DNA of 6,089 nucleotides from Chitinophagia bacterium (GTDB lineage: Bacteria; Bacteroidota; Bacteroidia; Chitinophagales; Chitinophagaceae): contig RGMU01000099.1 of NCBI GenBank assembly GCA_010021705.1, forward strand, positions 1 to 6,089, read 5' to 3'. A program made the position numbers and the translations under genes. The notes below the pieces were generated by a model, which was given only the letters and a program-made list of their open reading frames with translations, made no database searches and had not been told where the DNA came from. Below, piece after piece: positions 1 to 5,446 of this stretch; position 1 is the stretch's first letter; every line of letters starts with the position of its first letter.

Positions 1-318
1 GAAAACATGCTAATGGCTTCCTTTACCCATGCCAAAGAAGACATTGCCCGCAGGGCACTTATTGAAGCCTCTACCGAAGCCCGCCAAATGATAGAAACTA
101 CCCTAAAGTTTATCACCAAGCACAAGGCTTCGTTAACAGAACAAGAAGTAGCAGATACCAACTCTCAAATAAAGCTATTGGAAGACGCATTAAAAGCAAA
201 AAACAAAGCCGATATACAAAAGCACACCGAACTGCTTAATACCCTAAGCACCCCTTACGCAGAGCGCATTATGGATGAAGCCATCAACAATGCGTTAAAG
301 GGGAAGAATGTGGTGTAA
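1..318 (+). CDS. hscA: Hsp70-type Fe-S assembly chaperone HscA, C-terminal fragment
   Basis: Reading frame 1 is open from the first base and gives 105 residues ending at TAA (316-318); the gene starts outside the window, so the internal ATGs are not the start. The fragment is the helical lid at the end of an Hsp70 substrate-binding domain: charged, helix-forming, no nucleotide-binding part. The stretches SFTHAKEDIARRALIEA and TPYAERIMDEAINNAL match the HscA pattern I know from proteobacteria (THAKED, ARALVEA, PFAERVMD). The end, ALKGKNVV, lacks the Gly/Gln-rich tail of DnaK. HscA with its co-chaperone HscB helps transfer Fe-S clusters from the scaffold IscU in the cytoplasm. DnaK remains an alternative because the ATPase domain is not visible and no isc gene is in view. 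The gap to the next gene and a promoter inside it suggest a separate transcript. Confidence 0.78.
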   Translation, partial: ENMLMASFTHAKEDIARRALIEASTEARQMIETTLKFITKHKASLTEQEVADTNSQIKLLEDALKAKNKADIQKHTELLNTLSTPYAERIMDEAINNALKGKNVV

Positions 319-393
319 ATTTAATATACCAATGCTTTATTATTCTCAATTCAACTAAAAATATGAATAAGTTTCTTCTAAGCTATACAACTA

Positions 394-411
394 CGTTAAT
401 CAACGCTTTTT
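394..411 (+). terminator. weak terminator-like hairpin after hscA
   Basis: A short inverted repeat, CGTT (394-397) and AACG (402-405) around the loop AATC, is followed by CTTTTT (406-411). It lies about 75 bases after the hscA stop, where a terminator would be expected. The stem is only four base pairs, so it could be chance in AT-rich sequence. Confidence 0.22.
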
Positions 412-488
412 AATAAAACATATTGACAATAAGATAAATATATTCCGCAAAGCGCTATGCAATATGCCTTATATCCAATGGTTATGCG

Positions 489-496
489 TATCTTTG
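489..496 (+). promoter_or_regulatory. Bacteroidota-type -7 promoter element for the ABC-F gene
   Basis: TATCTTTG matches the Bacteroidota housekeeping -7 consensus TAnnTTTG exactly. It lies 69 bases before the ABC-F start, in a gap between two genes of the same strand, and the same ten bases (TATCTTTGCG) occur again before the secreted-protein gene. No good -33 TTTG is seen about 20 bases upstream, so this rests on the -7 element alone. The expected transcription start is near 500-505. Confidence 0.5.
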
Positions 497-497
497 C

Positions 498-540
498 GTG
501 CTCAAAATATTTAGCTGTTTTGTGCCGGCTAAAGGAGCAC
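498..540 (+). promoter_or_regulatory. nested stem-loop in the ABC-F leader
   Basis: Two nested perfect six-base inverted repeats are present: GTGCTC (498-503) with GAGCAC (535-540), and inside them TTTAGC (510-515) with GCTAAA (528-533). The inner stem extends by a T-G wobble and a G-C pair to an eight-base loop (518-525). The only good Shine-Dalgarno-like string in this leader, AAAGGAG (531-537), lies almost wholly within the 3' arms and would be masked when folded. If transcription starts near 500-505, the outer 5' arm may be partly missing from the mRNA and only the inner stem certain. A regulatory role is an inference. Confidence 0.35.
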
Positions 541-548
541 AAAGGGCT

Positions 549-569
549 ATGGAAAGGTATATACAATGA
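549..569 (+). CDS. possible six-residue leader peptide ahead of the ABC-F gene
   Basis: ATG at 549 opens a minimal frame coding for MERYIQ and stops at TGA (567-569). That TGA overlaps the ATG of the ABC-F gene (566-568) as ATGA, the classic arrangement for translational coupling. The string AAAGGAG (531-537) lies 11 bases upstream, a plausible distance, although Bacteroidota ribosomes depend little on such sites. Short leader peptides that control translation or attenuation are known for antibiotic-resistance ABC-F genes such as msr(D) and vmlR. The frame is short enough to occur by chance, so its use as a gene is unproven. Confidence 0.3.
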   Translation: MERYIQ

Positions 570-2194
570 TTAGTATCAACAATTTATCGCTTCGCTATGG
601 CAAGCGAATTTTATTTGAAGACGTTAATATAAAATTTACGGAAGGTAATTGCTATGGCATTATTGGTGCTAATGGCGCGGGTAAGTCCACGTTCTTAAAA
701 ATTATCTCCGGCGAAATAGACCCCACCACCGGCAAGGTGGAAATGGGCAAAGGGCAGCGCATGAGCGTGCTAAAGCAAAACCACTATGAATATGACAATA
801 TGCCGGTGTTAGAAACCGTGATGCGCGGTAATGCGGTGCTGTTTAAGGTGATGGCAGAAAAAGACGCTATCTATGCCAAAGAAGACTTTACCGAAGAAGA
901 CGGCATAAAAGCAGGCGAATTAGAAGCCCTGTTTGCCGAAATGGACGGCTGGAATGCAGAAAGCGAAGCCGCTACATTGCTTAGTAGCTTGGGCATAAAA
1001 GAGGAATTTCACCACCGCGCCGTTAAAGAATTGGACGGTAATCAAAAGGTGCGGGTGCTATTGGCACAAGCCCTTTTTGGCAATCCGGATATTCTGCTGT
1101 TAGATGAGCCTACCAATGACCTTGATTTAGAAACCATAGGTTGGTTAGAAGACTTTCTTGCAGGGTATGAAAAAATAGTGCTTGTAGTGTCCCACGACAG
1201 GCACTTCCTTGATGCCGTATGCACCCACGTGGCAGATATAGACTTTGGCAAAATAACCATATTTACGGGTAACTATTCGTTTTGGTATGAGTCCAGCCAA
1301 TTACTATTAAAGCAACGTAGCGACCAAAACAAAAAGGCAGAAGACAAAATAGCCGAGCTAAAAGAGTTTATAGCCCGCTTTAGTGCCAATGCGTCTAAGT
1401 CTAAACAGGCTACCAGCCGTAAAAAGGCATTAGACAAAATAAAGTTGGAAGACATGAAAGCGTCCAACAGAAAATACCCTGCCATTTTGTTTAACAATCA
1501 GGTGCGCGAAGCTGGAGACCAAATATTAGAAGTAAACAATTTATCCAAAACATCTCATGGTGAAGTATTGTTTAAGAACGTAACTTTTGAATTGAAGCGC
1601 GGGCAAAAGGTGGCACTTATATCGTCTAATTCATTGGCAACTACTGCGCTTTATCAGGTGCTTGCCGGTGAAGATATGCAGTTTGAAGGTAGCTTCAAGT
1701 GGGGTGTAACCATAACGCCCACCTACCTGCCCAACGATAATAGTGCCTATTTTAATAACTATGACGGGTCTTTGGTAGATTGGCTTCGCCAGTTTTCCGA
1801 AGAAAAAGATGAGACCTTTATAAGGGGCTTTTTAGGCAGAATGCTGTTTTCCGGTGAAGAAACGCTTAAAAGTGCCAATGTGCTAAGCGGGGGCGAAAAA
1901 ATGCGCTGTATGCTTAGCCGTATGATGATGTTAAAGGGCAACCTCATTATGCTTGACGAGCCTACCAACCACCTTGATTTGGAAAGCATTACTGCGTTAA
2001 ACAACGGCTTAAAAGACTTTAGAGGTACAATACTATTCACCAGCCGCGACCATGAGCTAACCAACACCGTAGCCAACCGTGTGATAGAAATTACGCCTTC
2101 GGGAGTGATTGATAGGGAAATGTCTTTTGACGAATATTTAGCCAACGCCCGCGTTAAAGAATTGCGCCAAGAAATGTATAATGTAGCCGTATAG
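566..2194 (+). CDS. ybiT: ABC-F family ATPase, YbiT type, with a degenerate second ATP site
   Basis: The 542-residue protein has two ABC ATPase domains joined by a charged linker and no membrane segments, as in cytoplasmic ABC-F proteins that bind the ribosomal E site and act on stalled or starting ribosomes. Domain 1 has Walker A GANGAGKST (34-42), Q71, a degenerate signature LDGNQ (156-160), Walker B ILLLDE (176-181) and switch H210. The linker, about 240-305, holds RFSANASKSKQATSR (271-285), very close to E. coli YbiT as I recall it; this is the tRNA-contacting segment of the family. Domain 2 has an intact signature LSGGEK (440-445) and Walker B with E465, but its P-loop reads SSNSLATT (353-360) without the lysine, the Q-loop position is P389, and the switch position is R494. 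Length fits YbiT (about 530). ATG 566 is chosen because homology starts at once; a purine run GGAAAGG lies 8 bases upstream. It heads a tight run with rnhA and dapF. A role in antibiotic resistance is not indicated. Confidence 0.93.
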   Translation: MISINNLSLRYGKRILFEDVNIKFTEGNCYGIIGANGAGKSTFLKIISGEIDPTTGKVEMGKGQRMSVLKQNHYEYDNMPVLETVMRGNAVLFKVMAEKDAIYAKEDFTEEDGIKAGELEALFAEMDGWNAESEAATLLSSLGIKEEFHHRAVKELDGNQKVRVLLAQALFGNPDILLLDEPTNDLDLETIGWLEDFLAGYEKIVLVVSHDRHFLDAVCTHVADIDFGKITIFTGNYSFWYESSQLLLKQRSDQNKKAEDKIAELKEFIARFSANASKSKQATSRKKALDKIKLEDMKASNRKYPAILFNNQVREAGDQILEVNNLSKTSHGEVLFKNVTFELKRGQKVALISSNSLATTALYQVLAGEDMQFEGSFKWGVTITPTYLPNDNSAYFNNYDGSLVDWLRQFSEEKDETFIRGFLGRMLFSGEETLKSANVLSGGEKMRCMLSRMMMLKGNLIMLDEPTNHLDLESITALNNGLKDFRGTILFTSRDHELTNTVANRVIEITPSGVIDREMSFDEYLANARVKELRQEMYNVAV

Positions 2195-2214
2195 CTACCC
2201 AACCGCAAACCACG

Positions 2215-2706
2215 ATGCAGCAGTTGCACATATACACCGATGGCTCGTCCCGCGGTAATCCGGGACCGGGTGGCTATGGGGCTATTCTAAAGTGGGGCGA
2301 TACAGAAAAGGAAATAGCACAAGGCTATAAGCTAACTACCAACAACCGTATGGAGCTTATGGCTGTTATTGCTGCCCTGCGGTTGTTAACCCGCACCGGA
2401 CTGAATATTGTAGTGTTTTCTGACTCAAAATACGTTGTAGATGCCATTCAAAAGCGGTGGCTGCAAGGTTGGATAAAAAAGGGCTATGCTAATGTTAAAA
2501 ACCCTGACTTATGGCAGCAATTTTATGCGCTATATAAGCTACACCACATTACCATGCAGTGGGTAAAAGGACATGCCGACAATGCTTATAACAACCGTTG
2601 CGACCAATTAGCCACCCAAGCAGCCCTTTCTAATGCGCTTATAGAAGATACCGGCTATGGAGCAGGAGCGCAGGGCGGTAAACAAGCAACTTCTTTACTT
2701 ACTTAG
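2215..2706 (+). CDS. rnhA: ribonuclease HI
   Basis: This 163-residue cytoplasmic enzyme cuts the RNA strand of RNA/DNA hybrids, removing R-loops and Okazaki primer RNA. The full fold is present. The N-terminal strand carries YTDGSSRGNPGPGGYG with catalytic D9, then NNRMELMA with E47, VFSDSKYVVDAI with D70, WVKGHADN with H120 in the flexible loop, and NNRCDQLA with D130. These correspond to E. coli D10, E48, D70, H124 and D134, so the enzyme should be active. The basic segment around 79-97 (QKRWLQGWIKKG) is the handle region that grips the hybrid. A tail of about 20 residues after EDTGYGAG is rich in Gly and small residues and not conserved. The gene begins 20 bases after the ABC-F stop with no Shine-Dalgarno sequence, consistent with co-transcription. 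Confidence 0.97.
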   Translation: MQQLHIYTDGSSRGNPGPGGYGAILKWGDTEKEIAQGYKLTTNNRMELMAVIAALRLLTRTGLNIVVFSDSKYVVDAIQKRWLQGWIKKGYANVKNPDLWQQFYALYKLHHITMQWVKGHADNAYNNRCDQLATQAALSNALIEDTGYGAGAQGGKQATSLLT

Positions 2707-2719
2707 GATTTAATTATCT

Positions 2720-3493
2720 ATGCAATTTTATAAATATCAAGGCACGGGGAACGACTTTATTCTTATCAACAATATGGCATTAGAGTGCCGCTTGTCTGCC
2801 AATGACATCAGCAGGCTGTGCCATAGGCGTTTTGGTATAGGGGCAGACGGTTTGATGCTTTTAGAACCGGCACCGGAGGGTGGCTATGCCTTTTCTATGC
2901 GCTATTACAATGCTGATGGCAGAGAAAGCACCTTTTGTGGCAACGGTGGGCGATGTATAACAGCGTTTGCAGCACAGGAATTGCAACTTAATGAGCCTGA
3001 AATTACCTTTTTAGCCTCTGATGGCGTTCACAAAGCATGGCTTTTGCCTAAAGACATGGTGCGCCTACAAATGAGCGACATAAAAGACATAAAAGCGCAG
3101 GACGATTATTATATTATCAATGCAGGTTCGCCGCATTATATTGTTTTTGTATCACAAATAGGTAAAATAGATGTGCTTCGAAAAGGCAGTGCCATTCGCT
3201 ATTCACCTAAATATATGCCTGACGGCATTAATGTTAATTTTGTAAAAAAAATAAGCAAAAATAGCATCTCCATGCGCACTTATGAGCGCGGTGTAGAAGA
3301 CGAAACCCTTAGCTGCGGAACGGGGGCTGTGGCAGCTGCTGTAGCCTTTGCCAATACACTTGGCAACCGTACCATTGAAGTATTCACACAGGGCGGAATT
3401 CTGTATGTAACCTTCAATAAACCTTCTGAAACGGAAGCCACCGATGTGTTGCTTACCGGACCTGCGGTAAAGGTGTTTGAAGGCGAAATATAG
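2720..3493 (+). CDS. dapF: diaminopimelate epimerase
   Basis: DapF interconverts LL- and meso-diaminopimelate without cofactor, the step before lysine and before the cross-linking residue of peptidoglycan. The 257-residue protein has the two mirror-related halves of the family. Half 1 begins FYKYQGTGNDFILI with substrate-binding N11, then RRFGIGADGLMLLEP, YNADGRES with N64, and FCGNGGRC with catalytic C73. Half 2 has NAGSPHYIVFV, GINVNFV with N172, YERGVEDET with E189-R190, and SCGTGAVAAA with catalytic C199. Both thiols of the two-base mechanism are thus present. It is somewhat shorter than E. coli DapF (274), with no motif lost. The start is 13 bases after rnhA, and homology begins at residue 2. 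Its presence implies meso-DAP-type peptidoglycan. Confidence 0.97.
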   Translation: MQFYKYQGTGNDFILINNMALECRLSANDISRLCHRRFGIGADGLMLLEPAPEGGYAFSMRYYNADGRESTFCGNGGRCITAFAAQELQLNEPEITFLASDGVHKAWLLPKDMVRLQMSDIKDIKAQDDYYIINAGSPHYIVFVSQIGKIDVLRKGSAIRYSPKYMPDGINVNFVKKISKNSISMRTYERGVEDETLSCGTGAVAAAVAFANTLGNRTIEVFTQGGILYVTFNKPSETEATDVLLTGPAVKVFEGEI

Positions 3494-3526
3494 CATAAAA
3501 CTTTTTTACAATAGTGCTATAGATAC

Positions 3527-3550
3527 AAATAGCCGGGCTGTTTTATATAT
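3527..3550 (+). terminator. possible weak terminator between dapF and bshC
   Basis: AAATAGC (3527-3533) can pair with GCTGTTT (3537-3543) around the loop CGG, with one T-G wobble, and is followed by TTATATATTTAT. The T-rich tract is partly inside the stem, so termination would be leaky at best. It lies in the 69-base gap, the widest in the otherwise tight cluster. Confidence 0.22.
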
Positions 3551-3562
3551 TTATGCTTTAAT

Positions 3563-5179
3563 ATGCACCAAGATTCAACGCCATTGTATAGCTACGTATC
3601 TTATAGCGATACCGGCTACTTTTCGCCCCTTGTAACCGACTATCTTGACGGTAATGCTCGGCTAAAGCCATATTACGCCTATACCCCTGATATGGCAGGT
3701 ATAAACAGCGCAATAGAAGATAGAAAAAACTATCCCGTGGACAGAGAAACCCTTGTAAAGGTGCTGCAAAAGCAATATGAAGGGGTTGAAATAAGTGCTA
3801 AGGTGGCAAGCAACTTGCAACTATTAGCATTGGACAATACCTACACTGTATGCACAGCCCATCAACCGTGCTTGCTTACCGGATATTTATACTTTATTTA
3901 TAAAATCCTTCATGCCGTAAAATTAGCCGAATCCCTGGAAGTTCAACATCCTGATAAGCATTTTGTACCCGTCTTTTATATGGGTAGTGAAGACAACGAT
4001 TTTGAAGAACTGAGTTGTTTCAGATTCAGGGGGGATAAATATCGGTGGCAAAAGGGTGATAAAGCAGGGGCTGTGGGCAGAATGCTACTGCAAGGCATTA
4101 CCGAAGATGTGCTAAAGCCCCTATTTAAGTATTTTGGACCACCCGGTAAAAATATGGAAACCCTGAAAGAGCATATTCTACAATGCTATAAACCGGAGCA
4201 TACGGTTGCACAAGCCACCCGATTGTTTGTTAACAGGCTTTTGGGTAAATATGGGGTTATAGTATTGGATGCCGATAGCAGCGACTTAAAGCAAAGCTAT
4301 ATACCGGTAATGCAAGAGGAGCTACTGAAACAAACATCGCTGCCGCTATTATCGGAAACACTATCGTTTCTGAACCAACACTACAAAGTGCAAGCCCATC
4401 CGCGGGCTATCAACCTATTTTACTTAATAGACAATGTGCGGGAGCGCATAATAGAGGAAGGCTATGTATGGAAAGTGCTTAATACTTCTATTACTTTTAC
4501 GGAAGCAGAGCTTTTAGCCGAGCTTCAACTTCATCCTGAACGCTTTAGTCCCAATGTGATATTAAGAGGTATGTATCAGGAAACAATTTTGCCCAATGTG
4601 GTGTTTATAGGTGGTGGGGCGGAAGTATCTTATTGGTTGCAACTAAAAAAGATATTTAGCCATCATAAGGTGTTTTTTCCGGTTGTGATGCTTAGGCAGT
4701 CGGTTTTATGGAAAAGCGAAAAAGCCACTGAATTGCAAATGAAATGCAATCTTAGCGATAATAGTTTATTTCTTCCGCTTTATGAATTGGAAAACCAATT
4801 TATAAATACCAACTATAATGACCTAATTAACATAAGTAATGAAAAAACAGCCATTCAAGCCATTTTAGACATTATGACGGTTAAAGCTACCCATGTTGAC
4901 GCTACGCTAAACCTTGCCGGCAAAGCCATTACAACGAAAATTAATAAATATATTGACACGCTACAATATAAAATGAGACAAGCCGAAAAGCGTAAACACC
5001 AAGCACAGCTTAACCGTATTATTCAACTAAAAAGCGAGCTTTTTCCGCAAGGCAACCTGCAAGAGCGGCATGATAGCTTTTTGGAATATTATTTAATATA
5101 TGGAGAAGCCTATTTTGATATTTTACTAAACGGTATGCTACCATACAATAGCCAATGGATGAATATTGGGTGGGTGTGA
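3563..5179 (+). CDS. bshC: bacillithiol biosynthesis cysteine-adding enzyme BshC
   Basis: BshC adds cysteine to glucosaminyl-malate, the last step of bacillithiol synthesis in the cytoplasm; bacillithiol is the glutathione substitute of Firmicutes and many Bacteroidota. The 538-residue length is typical. Recognisable blocks: an N-terminal FSPLVTDYLDG (20-30), TAHQPCLLTGYLYFIYK (98-114), FVPVFYMGSEDNDFEEL (134-150), GAVGRM (169-174), and PNVVFIGGGAEVSYWLQL (344-361), which corresponds to the conserved GGpgEixYW block. A charged helical segment at about 455-495 fits the C-terminal coiled coil that forms the dimer in the B. subtilis structure. The TGxQ motif of Bacillus reads TAHQ here, which I believe is common in this phylum. 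BshA and BshB are not in the window and would be expected elsewhere in the genome. The start is in an AT-rich stretch without a ribosome-binding site; homology begins within the first 20 residues. Confidence 0.92.
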   Translation: MHQDSTPLYSYVSYSDTGYFSPLVTDYLDGNARLKPYYAYTPDMAGINSAIEDRKNYPVDRETLVKVLQKQYEGVEISAKVASNLQLLALDNTYTVCTAHQPCLLTGYLYFIYKILHAVKLAESLEVQHPDKHFVPVFYMGSEDNDFEELSCFRFRGDKYRWQKGDKAGAVGRMLLQGITEDVLKPLFKYFGPPGKNMETLKEHILQCYKPEHTVAQATRLFVNRLLGKYGVIVLDADSSDLKQSYIPVMQEELLKQTSLPLLSETLSFLNQHYKVQAHPRAINLFYLIDNVRERIIEEGYVWKVLNTSITFTEAELLAELQLHPERFSPNVILRGMYQETILPNVVFIGGGAEVSYWLQLKKIFSHHKVFFPVVMLRQSVLWKSEKATELQMKCNLSDNSLFLPLYELENQFINTNYNDLINISNEKTAIQAILDIMTVKATHVDATLNLAGKAITTKINKYIDTLQYKMRQAEKRKHQAQLNRIIQLKSELFPQGNLQERHDSFLEYYLIYGEAYFDILLNGMLPYNSQWMNIGWV

Positions 5180-5221
5180 GATTTACAATGTTCATTATAA
5201 AAAATATACATTAATAGTAAA

Positions 5222-5241
5222 ATAAAATCATCTCATTTTAT
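5222..5241. terminator. AT-only inverted repeat after bshC, possible terminator
   Basis: ATAAAAT (5222-5228) and ATTTTAT (5235-5241) form a perfect seven-base stem around CATCTC, 43 bases after the bshC stop. The stem has no G-C pair and no clear T tract follows, so it is a weak candidate for the end of the cluster transcript. Confidence 0.22.
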
Positions 5242-5250
5242 CTAAAACTC

Positions 5251-5289
5251 GCTAACGGTATTGCGACACGGTGGCTAATGGAGTTGTGA
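5251..5289. repeat. degenerate tandem direct repeat, 23-base period
   Basis: GCTAACGGTATTGCGA (5251-5266) and GCTAATGGAGTTGTGA (5274-5289) agree at 12 of 16 positions and start exactly 23 bases apart. A third partial unit in the same phase keeps TTGTG (5307-5311). The repeats lie 87-125 bases before the promoter element at 5376, a place where activator sites may sit. No regulator can be named from the sequence. Confidence 0.4.
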
Positions 5290-5316
5290 ACAAAAAATAC
5301 CGTATTTTGTGCACAA
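5284..5316. promoter_or_regulatory. paired TTGTG(a/c)ACAA sites flanking an AT palindrome
   Basis: TTGTGAACAA (5284-5293) and TTGTGCACAA (5307-5316) differ at one base and are 23 bases apart; the second is a perfect ten-base palindrome. Between and into them runs AAAATAC-C-GTATTTT (5294-5308), a 15-base odd palindrome. AATACCGT (5296-5303) is also the exact reverse complement of ACGGTATT (5255-5262) in the repeat upstream. Overlapping symmetry of this kind suggests protein binding sites, but AT-rich sequence raises the chance level. Confidence 0.33.
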
Positions 5317-5342
5317 TATTTTGCTATTTTATTTCAACTTTC

Positions 5343-5360
5343 TAACCGCGCAGCGGGTTA
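5343..5360. promoter_or_regulatory. GC-containing inverted repeat upstream of the secreted-protein promoter
   Basis: TAACC (5343-5347) pairs with GGTTA (5356-5360); GC (5348-5349) and GC (5353-5354) extend the stem, leaving a bulged G at 5355 and the loop GCA. It ends 15 bases before the -7 element, covering the place of the -33 region. This fits an operator overlapping the promoter, or chance. No T tract follows, so it is not a good terminator. Confidence 0.3.
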
Positions 5361-5375
5361 ATATGTCTATAATTG

Positions 5376-5383
5376 TATCTTTG
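5376..5383 (+). promoter_or_regulatory. Bacteroidota-type -7 promoter element for the secreted-protein gene
   Basis: TATCTTTG fits TAnnTTTG exactly and is followed by CG as in the copy at 489-498. It lies 63 bases before the ATG at 5447, giving a leader of roughly 55-60 bases. A -33 TTTG at the usual spacing is not visible. The two identical ten-base copies, both placed in front of genes that follow a gap, support each other. Confidence 0.52.
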
Positions 5384-5446
5384 CGCTTGCTACTCCGGCT
5401 ATAAGGTGTGGCAGACTATATTCACTCTATTGCTATTAGCCTATTC

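Noticed and set aside
423..444. TTGACA with TATATT, like an E. coli sigma70 promoter
   Set aside because: The spacing between the boxes is 10 bases rather than about 17, and Bacteroidota use a different consensus.
1622..1645. Frameshift or sequencing error as cause of the missing Walker A of ABC domain 2
   Set aside because: The frame is correct on both sides (KRGQKVALI before, ALYQVLAGE after) and the motif length is unchanged, so no insertion or deletion is needed. Substitution errors cannot explain five or more changed positions.
566..2194. Antibiotic-resistance ABC-F (Msr/Vga/OptrA type)
   Set aside because: The linker is of the short YbiT kind with RFSANASKSKQATSR, not the long loop of resistance proteins, and the neighbours are housekeeping genes.
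1759..2229. 156-codon open frame on the minus strand inside the ABC-F gene
   Set aside because: It lies opposite strongly conserved coding sequence and its translation has the Ser/Leu-rich look of an antisense shadow. The same holds for minus-strand frames at 1042-1260, 1273-1497 and 3203-3496.
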